Assembly: GCA_945898515.1 (NCBI GenBank)
Contig: CAMDIH010000019.1
Coordinates: forward strand, 1-34,184
Source of the DNA: Candidatus Neomicrothrix parvicella RN1
Lineage (GTDB): Bacteria; Actinomycetota; Acidimicrobiia; Acidimicrobiales; VFJN01
DNA length: 34,184 nucleotides
Direction: 5' to 3'
Numbering within the stretch: the stretch's first letter is position 1; every line of letters begins with the position of its first letter. Below, one piece after another: positions 15,853-24,138 of this stretch. The notes under the pieces are model-generated. The model saw only the letters and a list, made by a program, of their open reading frames with translations. It was not told the DNA's origin and searched no databases. A program made the translations under genes and the position numbers.

Positions 15853-15858
15853 TACCGT
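15853..15858 (+). promoter_or_regulatory. Predicted -10 element (TACCGT) of the TlpA/CcdA operon
   Basis: TACCGT ends 7 bases before the GTG at 15866, giving a leaderless transcript. Confidence 0.5.
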
Positions 15859-15865
15859 CAACGCC

Positions 15866-16438
15866 GTGCCACACTCCTCGCGATTGCCCTGGCCTTTCCT
15901 GGTCCTCTCCACGGTGCTGGCGCTCCTAGCGGCTGTAGGCACCTACCAACTCTTGGACCGCGGCCGCTCCCCGGTACCCACCGTCGCCGCCGAGAACAAG
16001 ATTCCCCTGACCCCCGATGTGCCCATCAACCCCGATGACGCCACCTTCACTACCTTCGACGATCAGACCGTGTCCTTCGCATCGGTCTACGGCGCTCCGA
16101 CGGTGGTGAACTTCTTCGCCTCCACCTGCGTCCCGTGTATCACTGAGATGCCAATCTTCGAGCAAGTGCACAAGGAACTCGGCGATTCCGTTACCTTCCT
16201 GGGCCTAGCGGTAGCAGATCGACCCGAGGATGCCCAGGAACTCGTGACCAAAACGGGCGTGTCGTATCGCACCGGCCAGGACCGCGACGGTTCGGTTATC
16301 ACCGCGCTCGGTGGGTCCTTTTTGCCCACCACCGTCTTGCTGGCCAGCGACGGCACCATCGTGGACGTCTACACCGGCGAAGTCACCGCGGCGGAACTAC
16401 GCGCCCTCATCACCGACAAGCTCGGCGTGCCGGGATGA
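15866..16438 (+). CDS. TlpA/ResA-like membrane-anchored thioredoxin
   Basis: The 190-residue protein has one N-terminal transmembrane anchor (about residues 9-29) and an extracytoplasmic thioredoxin fold. The active site is C88-V-P-C91 in VVNFFASTCVPC, and the cis-proline region is FLPTTVLL. Such proteins reduce cysteines outside the membrane, for example heme-binding cysteines of c-type cytochromes or other disulfides. The GTG at 15866 follows a TACCGT element by 7 bases. The stop overlaps the ATG of ccdA, the membrane partner that would pass electrons from cytosolic thioredoxin. The caa3 oxidase further on has a covalent heme c, a plausible client. Confidence 0.9.
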   Translation: MPHSSRLPWPFLVLSTVLALLAAVGTYQLLDRGRSPVPTVAAENKIPLTPDVPINPDDATFTTFDDQTVSFASVYGAPTVVNFFASTCVPCITEMPIFEQVHKELGDSVTFLGLAVADRPEDAQELVTKTGVSYRTGQDRDGSVITALGGSFLPTTVLLASDGTIVDVYTGEVTAAELRALITDKLGVPG

Positions 16439-17283
16439 TCAACGCTCCCTTGGCCCTTGCCTTTGCCTCGGGGATGCTCACCATTGTCAACCCCTGTGGC
16501 TTTGCCATGCTGCCCGCCTACCTCGGCTACTTCCTCGGACGCGAGGGCCACGACCACAACCTGCGCACCAGCGTCGCCCGCTCGGTGGGCGTTGGGCTAT
16601 CGGTAGCGGCTGGCTTCCTCTTCGTTTTCGTCCTCGTGGGCCTCGCCACATACCACCTATCGGCCCGCTTCAGCAGCGGCACACCCTGGGCCACCATGCT
16701 CATCGGGGTGGTGCTGGTGGTGGTCGGCGTGGCCATGGTGGCGGGCTACCAACCCAACCTGAACCTGCCCAAAGTGCAACGCGGTGGCGTCACTCGTGAA
16801 GGGCGATCGATGTTTGTGTTCGGCGTGTCCTACGCCGTGGCGTCGATCTCCTGCGCCTTTCCCCTCTTCGCCGCCAATGTGGTGGGCACCTTCCGACGCG
16901 AAAATCTAACGTCGAGCGTCGCCGTGTTTGTGACCTATGCGCTCGGGATGACCCTGGTACTGCTAGCCCTCACCGTGAGCCTGGGCATGGCCCGCCAAGG
17001 GCTGCTGCAACGTCTCCGCTCGGCCCTGCCCTACGTGACGCGTGCATCCGGGGTGCTCTTGGTCCTCGCCGGTGCCTATCTCGCCCACTACGGCTGGTAC
17101 GAACGCGGCGTGCAACCCGGGGAGGTGGGGCAGCGATCACCCTTGGTCGATCGGGTCACCGGGGCCTCCGACACCATCGCCGACTGGATCTACCGCGTGG
17201 GCCCCACCGAACTCGGCCTGGTGCTGGCCCTGGCGCTGGCCTCGGTGTTGGTCGCCACCCTCGGTACCCGGGCTCGCCGATAA
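16435..17283 (+). CDS. ccdA: CcdA/DsbD-family thiol:disulfide transporter
   Basis: This 282-residue polytopic membrane protein resembles CcdA, which carries reducing equivalents across the membrane. It has about six to seven hydrophobic helices; the N-terminal NPCGFAMLPAYLGYFLG and the later ISCAFPLF hold the two cysteines expected to relay electrons. The ATG at 16435 overlaps the TlpA-like stop (ATGA), so the two form a functional pair. The C-terminal 60 residues, with a further helix, extend beyond the minimal CcdA core. The next gene begins immediately after the TAA stop. Confidence 0.92.
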   Translation: MINAPLALAFASGMLTIVNPCGFAMLPAYLGYFLGREGHDHNLRTSVARSVGVGLSVAAGFLFVFVLVGLATYHLSARFSSGTPWATMLIGVVLVVVGVAMVAGYQPNLNLPKVQRGGVTREGRSMFVFGVSYAVASISCAFPLFAANVVGTFRRENLTSSVAVFVTYALGMTLVLLALTVSLGMARQGLLQRLRSALPYVTRASGVLLVLAGAYLAHYGWYERGVQPGEVGQRSPLVDRVTGASDTIADWIYRVGPTELGLVLALALASVLVATLGTRARR

Positions 17284-17898
17284 ATGGGACGCTTCGCCGA
17301 GTTGCTCGCCCACGCCGGTGTCGAAGAAGACCTCGAACTGCGGTCGACCTTCGGCTTTATGGCATTTCATGGCGGCAACCTTGAGGTGGGCACCGACATC
17401 GCCGCCCGAGCCGCGGCGGACCAGGCTGGCGCTTCGCTCTACGCCGTGCGCCAACCTCCCGACCTGCGCTGGCACATCCCCTCCATCGAGGTAACCCCGA
17501 ACGACTCACCCGCACTGGCTCGCTTTTTGCAGCATGTAGACGTGGTGGTGGCGCTCCACGGCTTCGGGCGCGAAGGGTTCTGGACCACCCTGTTGCTCGG
17601 CGGTGGCCATCGCCCCCTCGCCACCCATCTCGCCACCCATCTACGACCCGCCCTGGTGGGCTACCGCGTGGTGGATGACCTCGTCGAGATCCCCGTCGAC
17701 CTGCGGGGTGTGCACCGCAACAACCCGGTCAACCTCACTCGCGGCGGTGGGGTACAGATCGAGTTGCCCCCCCGGGTACGAGCCCACGGACCATTCTGGG
17801 CCAACCTCGGTGTCGGCGAACCCATCCCTCACACCGCCGCCCTCGTAGCGGGCCTGGTGGCGGCGGCCACTACCTGGCCGCCCACCCCTACGGGCTGA
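17284..17898 (+). CDS. Poly-gamma-glutamate hydrolase (YjqB/DUF867)-like protein
   Basis: The 204-residue protein matches the YjqB/PghP family: an N-terminal zinc motif FHGGNLEVGTD near residues 28-38 (His and Glu ligands), a second His in VALHGFGREG, and the family-typical C-terminal NPVNLTRGGGVQIELPPRVR pattern. PghP of phage origin is a zinc enzyme that cuts poly-gamma-glutamate; chromosomal homologues are of uncertain function. No signal peptide is evident, so action would be cytoplasmic. The ATG abuts the ccdA stop. Its 3' end overlaps that of pdxH on the other strand by 11 bases. Confidence 0.78.
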   Translation: MGRFAELLAHAGVEEDLELRSTFGFMAFHGGNLEVGTDIAARAAADQAGASLYAVRQPPDLRWHIPSIEVTPNDSPALARFLQHVDVVVALHGFGREGFWTTLLLGGGHRPLATHLATHLRPALVGYRVVDDLVEIPVDLRGVHRNNPVNLTRGGGVQIELPPRVRAHGPFWANLGVGEPIPHTAALVAGLVAAATTWPPTPTG

Positions 17899-18529
17899 GT
17901 CGGACGATCCGCCATGCCGTAACCCCGGGGGCGCGCTCATAGCGGAGGCGATCGTGCATCCGACTGGGGCGCCCTTGCCAGAGTTCAATCGAGTCCGGCA
18001 CGAGGCGGTAACCACCCCAGTAGGGCGGGCAGGGAACGGCCTGCCCCGCGAAGCGTTGCTCCGCCTCGGTAAAACGCCCCTCCAGTTCGGCTCGGTCGAT
18101 CAACTCGCTGGATTGATGCGAGGCCCACGCCGCCAGCTGACTCCCCCGGGGTCGCCCGGCAAAGTACGTCTCACTCTCGGACCGCTCGATCTTGGTGATG
18201 GTGCCCCGAACATTGACCTGCCGCAGCAACGGGACCCAACTGGCCAGGATCGTGCCAGTGGGATGGGCATCGAGGTCCTGGCCCTTACGACTTTCGTAAC
18301 TCGTGAAGAACGTAAAACCAGAGGAATCGAGCCCGCGCAGCAACACGGTGCGCGCCGAGGCGTGGCCCGACGCATCGGCGGTCGCCAGGACCACCGCGTT
18401 CGGTTCGTTGGGGGCCACCGCCGACCACTCATCCCACCAGGCCTGCACCTGCACAAAGGGATCGGGGTCGGCGTCGGCCACATCGAAGCCGGCTGTTTCG
18501 TACTCCACGCGCTTGGTATCCAAGGTCAT
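17888..18529 (-). CDS. pdxH: Pyridoxamine 5'-phosphate oxidase
   Basis: The 213-residue protein is the FMN-dependent PNPOx that oxidises pyridoxine or pyridoxamine 5'-phosphate to PLP. Diagnostic segments are PNAVVLATAD, SARTVLLRGLDSSGFTFFT (FMN binding), the SESETYFAGRPRGSQLAAWAS substrate/FMN region, WGGYRLVPDSIELWQGRPSR and the C-terminal WRIVRLSP. Length is normal. The ATG at 18529 is preferred over the 17-residue-longer frame because a TATCCT element ends 6 bases before it and the longer N-terminus is non-conserved. It lies just 25 bases after serS on the same strand, so it may also be read from the serS promoter. Confidence 0.96.
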   Translation of the reverse strand: MTLDTKRVEYETAGFDVADADPDPFVQVQAWWDEWSAVAPNEPNAVVLATADASGHASARTVLLRGLDSSGFTFFTSYESRKGQDLDAHPTGTILASWVPLLRQVNVRGTITKIERSESETYFAGRPRGSQLAAWASHQSSELIDRAELEGRFTEAEQRFAGQAVPCPPYWGGYRLVPDSIELWQGRPSRMHDRLRYERAPGVTAWRIVRLSP

Positions 18530-18535
18530 ACCCCG

Positions 18536-18541
18536 AGGATA
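18536..18541 (-). promoter_or_regulatory. Predicted -10 element (TATCCT) of pdxH
   Basis: On the minus strand TATCCT ends 6 bases before the pdxH ATG at 18529, within the 25-base gap after serS. Confidence 0.5.
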
Positions 18542-18554
18542 CGGGGGGTATGGA

Positions 18555-19847
18555 TCAGCGGCGCCCGGTAATCGCCTCAACCCCGAGATAGCCCTGCAAG
18601 GCTTCCACCACCGCGATCGACCCGTCGGGCTGCCGGTGGGTTTCGAGGTAGGCCGCCACCGTGCGGGGCCAACCCATGGCCGAGCCGTTCACGGTATGGC
18701 ACATCTCCGTGCCCTTTCCCCCCGCCGGCCGGTACCGGATGTTGGCCCGGCGGGCCTGGTAATCGGAGAACCAGGACACCGAACTGACCTCGAGCCACAT
18801 GTCGCACCCAGGGGCGTAGGCCTCGATGTCCCAGGTACGCGCCGCCGAGGCCCCAATGTCTCCCGAGCAGAGATCCAGGATCCGATACGGCAGGCCGAGT
18901 TCGCGAAGCAGCGCCTCGCTGCGGGCCAGGATGTCTTCCTGGCAAGCCATGGCCTGCTCGACCCCGGTGGTCAGTGCCAATAACTCAACTTTGTCGAACT
19001 CATGCACGCGCAGCAGGCCCCTCGTGTCTCGACCTGCTGCCCCTGCCTCCCGGCGGAAGCACGACGTATGAGCGGTGTAGCGCAGGGGTAAGTCGGCGCC
19101 GTCGAGCACCTCGTCGCGATGCATCGAGGTGAGCGGCACCTCGGCCGTGGGGATGGCCCAGAGATCATCGCGTTCGATGTAATAGGCCTCCTCGTCGAAC
19201 TTGGGGAGGTGGCCGGTGGCGATCATCGTGTCGGTTCGAACCAGACTCGGTGGACGAAGTTCTTCAAAGGCATCGGCGTTGCGGTCGAGGCTGAGTTGCA
19301 CCATGGCCCGCAACAAGCGGGCGCCCCAGCCGCGATACATGGTGAACATGGAGCCAGCGATCTTGGTGGCCCGCTCGCCATCGAGGATCCCGAGTTGACT
19401 GCCGATGTCCCAGTGCGGAACCCGCTGGTGCTCGCCGTAAGCATCGGGATCGAACCCCTCGAGGCGCACCACGATGTTGTCGGCTTCGCCAGCCCCGGTC
19501 GGGCAGTCCGAAGACGGGACGTTGGGAGTGCGCAGCAGGAGGTCGCGTATCTCGGCGGCCAGTTCGTCCACCAGGGCGTCGAGGGCCTTCTCCTGGTCAC
19601 CCACCGCCCGGCTGGCTGCCATCAGGGCCTCGGCGCCATCAGCATCACCCTGGGCCCGCAACTGGCCTACTTCCCTCGACAGCTCCTTCACCTGGGCCCG
19701 TCGGTCGTCTCGTTCGGTGACGAGGGCTCGCTGACGAACGTCGAGAGCGATGATGCGATCCACCGAAGCCGCTGCGTCGCCTCCCCGTCGGGCCAGTCCG
19801 GCCCGCACGACGTCGGGATCGGAACGGAAGCGGCGAATGTCGAGCAT
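18555..19847 (-). CDS. serS: Seryl-tRNA synthetase
   Basis: The 430-residue protein is a class II aminoacyl-tRNA synthetase that charges tRNA-Ser. The N-terminal 110 residues form the long antiparallel coiled coil that grips the tRNA variable arm. The catalytic domain shows motif 2 with CFRREAGAAGRDTRGLLRVHEF-type residues (the Arg that binds ATP) and motif 3 with NGSAMGWPRTVAAYLE. Length is typical. Start ATG at 19847; a TACCGT element ends 8 bases before it on the minus strand. It diverges from the class III aminotransferase gene and precedes pdxH. Confidence 0.98.
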   Translation of the reverse strand: MLDIRRFRSDPDVVRAGLARRGGDAAASVDRIIALDVRQRALVTERDDRRAQVKELSREVGQLRAQGDADGAEALMAASRAVGDQEKALDALVDELAAEIRDLLLRTPNVPSSDCPTGAGEADNIVVRLEGFDPDAYGEHQRVPHWDIGSQLGILDGERATKIAGSMFTMYRGWGARLLRAMVQLSLDRNADAFEELRPPSLVRTDTMIATGHLPKFDEEAYYIERDDLWAIPTAEVPLTSMHRDEVLDGADLPLRYTAHTSCFRREAGAAGRDTRGLLRVHEFDKVELLALTTGVEQAMACQEDILARSEALLRELGLPYRILDLCSGDIGASAARTWDIEAYAPGCDMWLEVSSVSWFSDYQARRANIRYRPAGGKGTEMCHTVNGSAMGWPRTVAAYLETHRQPDGSIAVVEALQGYLGVEAITGRR

Positions 19848-19876
19848 GACTCCAGACGGTAGCGGCGGACCAGCGA

Positions 19877-19882
19877 TAGGTT
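19877..19882 (+). promoter_or_regulatory. Predicted -10 element (TAGGTT) of the aminotransferase gene
   Basis: TAGGTT would place the transcript start near 19889, leaving a leader of about 23 bases with AGAGAGG at 19900-19906, five bases before the CTG at 19912. Confidence 0.35.
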
Positions 19883-19911
19883 GGTGTCCTTATCGGAGAA
19901 GAGAGGCCGCC

Positions 19912-21129
19912 CTGACTGAGCACGTATCTGATGTCTGGTTTCAGGTGACCGACTTGGAGGTGGTCTCCGGCGCGGGATGCGTGGTGACCACCCGCACCGG
20001 CGAGGACTACCTGGACTTTTCCAGCGGCATCGCAGTCACCAGCACCGGTCACTGTCACCCCCATGTCGTGGCGGCCATCCAAGCCCAAGCCGCCCGATTC
20101 ATCCACGCTCAGGTCAACGTCTATCGCCACGATCGACTGGCCGAACTAGCGGGGCGCCTCGCGGCCATCTCGCCGGAGCCCATCGACACGTTCTTCTTCG
20201 CCAACTCCGGGGCCGAGGCCACCGAGGGCGCGGTGAAACTGGCCAAGCAAGCCACCCGACGACCGAATGTGATCGTCTTCCAGGGCAGTTTTCACGGGCG
20301 TACCCACCTGACGATGGCCATGACCACCTCCAAGACGATCTACCGGGCCGGCCATGACCCCCTTCCCAGCGGCGTGTTCGTCGCGCCGTTCCCCCACTCC
20401 GACGACGACGTCGCCCACTGCCTGACGGCGGTTCGTCTGCTGCTCCTCAGCCAGACCTCGCCCGCCGACACCGCCGCCATGGTGCTGGAACCGGTGCTCG
20501 GGGAAGGCGGCTACCTCCCGGCTCCTACCGCCTTCCTGCAGGGTCTGACGGAGATCTGTCGCCAGCACGGGATCTTGTTCATCGCCGATGAGGTACAGAG
20601 TGGCTTCGGACGGACCGGGACCATGTTTTGTATCGAGCAGCATGACCTACGCCCCGACATCATCGTGATGGCCAAGGGCTTGGCCTCGGGCTTCCCCATC
20701 TCGGCCATCGGCGCTTCGGCAGAGATCATGGCCCGCTGGCCGCCGGGTAGCCACGGCGGCACCTATGGCGGCAACCCCATCGGCTGTGCGGCCGCTATCG
20801 CCACCATCGATGTGCTCACCGAGCCTGGTTTCCTCGCCCATGTAGTGGCCCGCGGTGAACAACTCCGCGCTGGCCTGCGGGCACTGGCGGCCCAACACTC
20901 TGGCATCGTGGACGTGCGGGGCCCGGGCCTGATGGTGGCCAGCGAGTTTGCCGACGCCACCCGGGTGGGTCCCGTACTCACGCATTGCCTGCGCGAGGGC
21001 CGCCTGATCCTCATGAACGCCGGCACCTTCGGCAACGTGGTGCGTTGGATGCCGCCCTTAGTGGTGACCGAAGCCGAAATCGACCAAGCCCTCGCCGCCT
21101 TCGGCCGCGCCCTCGCCGCCACCGGATAG
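19912..21129 (+). CDS. Class III (4-aminobutyrate-type) aminotransferase
   Basis: This PLP enzyme of about 405 residues transfers an amino group, probably from an omega-amino acid such as 4-aminobutyrate or from ornithine, to 2-oxoglutarate. The family elements are GHCHPHVV, FFANSGAEATEGAVKLAK, FHGRTH, the acidic IADEVQSGFGRTG that contacts the PLP nitrogen, and MAKGLASGFPIS with the Schiff-base lysine. The start is unusual: homology should begin near TEHVSDVWFQ, where no ATG, GTG or TTG is available. A CTG at 19912 has a Shine-Dalgarno-like AGAGAGG and fits best; the alternative ATG at 19846 overlaps the start of serS. Exact substrate is not set. Confidence 0.88.
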   Translation: MTEHVSDVWFQVTDLEVVSGAGCVVTTRTGEDYLDFSSGIAVTSTGHCHPHVVAAIQAQAARFIHAQVNVYRHDRLAELAGRLAAISPEPIDTFFFANSGAEATEGAVKLAKQATRRPNVIVFQGSFHGRTHLTMAMTTSKTIYRAGHDPLPSGVFVAPFPHSDDDVAHCLTAVRLLLLSQTSPADTAAMVLEPVLGEGGYLPAPTAFLQGLTEICRQHGILFIADEVQSGFGRTGTMFCIEQHDLRPDIIVMAKGLASGFPISAIGASAEIMARWPPGSHGGTYGGNPIGCAAAIATIDVLTEPGFLAHVVARGEQLRAGLRALAAQHSGIVDVRGPGLMVASEFADATRVGPVLTHCLREGRLILMNAGTFGNVVRWMPPLVVTEAEIDQALAAFGRALAATG

Positions 21130-21168
21130 CGCGCCCTCTCCCGCCACGAGATGAGTTCCGGGGCTGGC

Positions 21169-21174
21169 TAGCGT
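21169..21174 (+). promoter_or_regulatory. Predicted -10 element (TAGCGT) of the ABC exporter operon
   Basis: TAGCGT ends 7 bases before the ATG at 21182, which favours that start over the GTG at 21173. Confidence 0.5.
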
Positions 21175-21181
21175 GGCCGGT

Positions 21182-22138
21182 ATGGCTGCGGTAGAGGTGC
21201 ACGAGTTGACCGTGCGCTATGGCGACACCGTCGCGGTGGACGGCATCAGTTTCGAAGCACAAGCCGGACAGATCACCGCCATCCTGGGCCCAAACGGCGC
21301 CGGGAAAACCACCACCGTAGAGGTACTGGAAGGCTTCCGACGGCCCGGGGCCGGGCGAACCCTCGTGGCTGGCCTCGACCCCATCGCCGATCATGCCGCC
21401 CTCACCCGCCGCATGGGCGTGATGCTCCAAAGCGGTGGGGTGGGCCCGGGCGTGCGGGTGCTGGAAGCACTGCGCCACGCGGCGGCGCTCTATGAAGACA
21501 GCCTCGACCCCCGTGCGCTACTCGAACAGGTGGGCCTCACCGGAACGGAGCGACGAACGTGGCGACAGATCTCCGGGGGTGAACAACGTCGCTTGGCGCT
21601 GGCGCTGGCGCTGGTGGGGCGTCCGCAGGTGGCCTTCCTCGACGAACCCGGTTCCGGAGTGGACCCGCAGGGGCGATTGGCTATTCGTGAGGTCGTGGCG
21701 GGCCTACGCAACGATGGCGTCACCGTAGTGCTCACCACCCATGATCTCGATGAGGTGGAGAAACTGGCCGATCATGTCGTGATCCTCGACGGCGGCCGGG
21801 TGGTGGCGGCGGGAAGCCCGGCACAGTTGATGACCACCGGACAGTCCGACGAGGTGCGCTTCGGTGCCCCGCCGGGAATCGACACTGCCGCCCTTGAGCG
21901 GCGCATCGGCGCCGCCGTGCGCGAGGTCGCACCGGGCGAATACGTGGTGTCGGCCCCGGGCACCCCGGTCCTGGTCGCAGCGCTCACCGCCTGGCTGGCC
22001 GAACACGACCTCCCGCTCGCCGATCTGCGCGCCGGTCGCCAACGCCTTGAAGACGTGTTCCTCCGTCTCATGGCCGAAGGGTCCTTCACCCGCCCCGAAG
22101 TGCGGCCGCGGCGGCGGCGGGGGCGGGAGCGGCCGTGA
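21182..22138 (+). CDS. ABC transporter ATP-binding protein (DrrA-like)
   Basis: This ATPase subunit of 318 residues has Walker A GPNGAGKTTT, a Q-loop in MLQSGG, the signature ISGGEQRRLALA, Walker B VAFLDEP with D-loop SGVDP, and the switch histidine in LTTHD. The roughly 90 residues after the nucleotide-binding domain, with the GRQRLEDVFLRL element, are typical of DrrA/CcmA-like exporters of the ABC-2 type. The stop overlaps the GTG of the permease gene, and both form one exporter. The cargo is unknown; lipids, drugs or envelope components are usual. Mycobacteria have a similar ABC pair beside ctaA, so a link to cytochrome oxidase maturation is possible. Confidence 0.93.
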   Translation: MAAVEVHELTVRYGDTVAVDGISFEAQAGQITAILGPNGAGKTTTVEVLEGFRRPGAGRTLVAGLDPIADHAALTRRMGVMLQSGGVGPGVRVLEALRHAAALYEDSLDPRALLEQVGLTGTERRTWRQISGGEQRRLALALALVGRPQVAFLDEPGSGVDPQGRLAIREVVAGLRNDGVTVVLTTHDLDEVEKLADHVVILDGGRVVAAGSPAQLMTTGQSDEVRFGAPPGIDTAALERRIGAAVREVAPGEYVVSAPGTPVLVAALTAWLAEHDLPLADLRAGRQRLEDVFLRLMAEGSFTRPEVRPRRRRGRERP

Positions 22139-22851
22139 AACCCCTCCTCGCCCACCTGCGCCTCGAACTCACCCTGATCGCCCGCAACGGCGAGTCATTG
22201 CTGCTCACACTCGGCATTCCCGTGCTCCTGCTCACGTTCTTCGCCACGGTGGATGTGCTGCCGATCGAAGGCGAGCCGATCAACTTTCTGGCCCCGGGGG
22301 TGCTGGCGCTGGCCGTGTTGTCGACGTCGCTGGTGAACCTGGCCATCAGTACGGGATTCGAGCGCGAGTACGGCGTGCTCAAACGCCTGGGAGCCACCCC
22401 GCTGGGCCGGCCGCGCCTGTTGGCGGCCAAGACCCTCGCCACGCTGGCCGTGGAGATCGTGCAGGTGGGCACCCTGTGGATCCTGGCCCTTGCCCTCGGA
22501 TGGGACCCGAACCCCAAGGTGGGATTCCTCGCCGCCATGGTCCTCGGCACCATCGGCTGCGCGGGCCTGGCGTTGTGCCTGGCCGGTTCCCTCAAGGCCT
22601 TCGTGACACTGGCCGCCGCCAACGGCCTCTACCTGGTGCTCCTGCTGCTGTCGGGCATGGTGATCCCCCTCACCCAACTCCCTGGTCCGATCCAAGGCAT
22701 CGCCCGGGCGCTGCCCAGTGGCGCCTTGACCGAGGCCGTTAGGGGCTCACTCAGCGCCGGGGGCGCCGTGCCCGGTCGGGCCTGGGCCGCACTGGTGATC
22801 TGGGCGGTCCTCAGTCCGGCGCTGGCCATCAGACTTTTTCGCTGGGAGTAG
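22135..22851 (+). CDS. ABC-2 type transporter permease
   Basis: The 238-residue protein has about six transmembrane helices in the ABC-2 pattern, with the conserved segment STGFEREYGVLKRLGATPLGR between helices 2 and 3 and LSGMVIPLTQLPGPIQ before the last helix. It is the membrane partner of the preceding ATPase, whose last codon and stop overlap its GTG start (GTGA). It ends at a TAG that forms part of a hairpin shared with the stop of ctaG on the other strand. Confidence 0.92.
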   Translation: MKPLLAHLRLELTLIARNGESLLLTLGIPVLLLTFFATVDVLPIEGEPINFLAPGVLALAVLSTSLVNLAISTGFEREYGVLKRLGATPLGRPRLLAAKTLATLAVEIVQVGTLWILALALGWDPNPKVGFLAAMVLGTIGCAGLALCLAGSLKAFVTLAAANGLYLVLLLLSGMVIPLTQLPGPIQGIARALPSGALTEAVRGSLSAGGAVPGRAWAALVIWAVLSPALAIRLFRWE

Positions 22852-22871
22852 GCCCGCAGGCCCGGGCCTAC
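22848..22871. terminator. Bidirectional hairpin containing both convergent stop codons
   Basis: GTAGGCCCG (22848-22856) pairs perfectly with CGGGCCTAC (22863-22871) around a six-base loop. Each arm holds a TAG stop, one for the ABC permease and one for ctaG. There is no T-run on either side; it is the only structure that could separate the two operons. Confidence 0.6.
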
Positions 22872-23761
22872 CGGCGAGGTTCGGACACCGGAGCGACAGG
22901 GTGGTCCTCGAAGGCTCGCTCCACCTCGTCCCAGGTGAGCACTTCGCGCTCGGTGGGTACATAGCCGCGCATGTTGGCCTGCTCATGGCGCGCCGCCCAG
23001 CGGAAGAAGATCACCACAATGATGACCCACAAGAACGTGCCGCCCACCAGTTTCATAATGGCGCCCGCCGCCTGCTGATCGGTTACCACCGAAATGCCCC
23101 ACATGCGAGCGGGGATGTCGTAGGTCTTGTAGACGGCGCCGGTGGCGAACACCATCCAGGCCCCCGGCACGGTCGGCACCAGTGACTGCACAAACAGGTA
23201 GATCATCTGGCCCGGCAAGGAGATCCGCACCTCCGGGAACGGGCCGCACACCGGCATCCAAAACAGCAGGGCCGCCGCCACTAGGGCCGTATGGACCCCG
23301 TAATGAAAGAACCCGTTGGTCGCGGCGGTGTTGACCACGACCGGGGCGTGGGTAACCAGGGTGAGCAGGGCCATGATCAGCCCGGCGGGCACCGGCCGGG
23401 CCAGTCGGTGCACAACCGTGTTCAGACGACCATCGCCCACCACGAGGCGGGCCAGCCACTCGGGCGTGGCCATCAACATGGCCGCCGCCATCAAGAGGGT
23501 GAGCACGAGATGCTGGCTCATGTGCACCAGAAAGAGATAACGCTCGGCCACGTCGTGGACGGGCCAATCCGAGGCGGCCCACAACAAGAGAATCCCGAAG
23601 ATGAACCACCGGCGCTGCGACCGAGTGATGGCGGGGGTGCCCGCCGGAACCACCTTGGGCCCGATGACCAAGCCGGCGTAGAGATAGAGCCCCGTGATAC
23701 TGCCCACCAGCAGCCACACCTCGGGGTGCGGCACCCAGGCCAGGAAATCGACCGGTGGCAT
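22868..23761 (-). CDS. ctaG: caa3-type oxidase assembly factor CtaG
   Basis: This 297-residue protein has about seven transmembrane helices and belongs to the Caa3_CtaG family (not the Cox11 type), a membrane factor needed for caa3 oxidase assembly, possibly CuB insertion. Recognisable features are the HPEVWLLV start, SDWPVHDVAERYLFLVHMSQHLVLT with several intramembrane histidines and MPVCGPFPEVRISLPGQMIYLF. The charged C-terminal tail after the last helix is cytoplasmic. It is the last gene of the oxidase operon, 7 bases after subunit IV. The start at 23761 gives a short N-terminus ahead of the first helix. Confidence 0.92.
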   Translation of the reverse strand: MPPVDFLAWVPHPEVWLLVGSITGLYLYAGLVIGPKVVPAGTPAITRSQRRWFIFGILLLWAASDWPVHDVAERYLFLVHMSQHLVLTLLMAAAMLMATPEWLARLVVGDGRLNTVVHRLARPVPAGLIMALLTLVTHAPVVVNTAATNGFFHYGVHTALVAAALLFWMPVCGPFPEVRISLPGQMIYLFVQSLVPTVPGAWMVFATGAVYKTYDIPARMWGISVVTDQQAAGAIMKLVGGTFLWVIIVVIFFRWAARHEQANMRGYVPTEREVLTWDEVERAFEDHPVAPVSEPRR

Positions 23762-23768
23762 CAGTGAC

Positions 23769-24122
23769 TCACCCGGGAAACCGGAGGAAGTCGTCGGAGA
23801 AGAAGCCGAAGGTAGTCAACATGATGCCGAAGACCACCACGGCCAGGCAGACGCCGAAGAGAAAGATCCGGCGGAAGATCGGATTGTCGTACTTCAGATG
23901 CATGAAGTACCCAGCCACGATCATGAACTTCACCACCATCATCGGCACCAGAATCCCCACCAACAACGTGGTGGTGGCTTCCTCAATGAAGTACGTGCCC
24001 ACCTCCAGGACGGTGATGAAGGCGAGGAGCAGCGCAATCTTCACGTACTGGGCATCCGAGGGCAGGCCGTGACCGTGGCCAGAGGGCGCTTCGGCGGGGA
24101 CGTCGTCGGTGATGGTGGTCAT
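23769..24122 (-). CDS. Cytochrome c oxidase subunit IV family protein
   Basis: The 117-residue protein has three predicted transmembrane helices and the family pattern VKIALLLAFITVLEVGTYF, then MVVKFMIVAGYFMHLKYD, then a final helix after IFRRIFL. The KFxxVxxYFMHLK element is typical of subunit IV of bacterial heme-copper oxidases, a small peripheral subunit that helps stability. The N-terminal tail contains HGHG. It sits between ctaE and ctaG, 16 and 7 bases away. Confidence 0.92.
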   Translation of the reverse strand: MTTITDDVPAEAPSGHGHGLPSDAQYVKIALLLAFITVLEVGTYFIEEATTTLLVGILVPMMVVKFMIVAGYFMHLKYDNPIFRRIFLFGVCLAVVVFGIMLTTFGFFSDDFLRFPG

Positions 24123-24138
24123 GGGATCGTCCTCTGGT

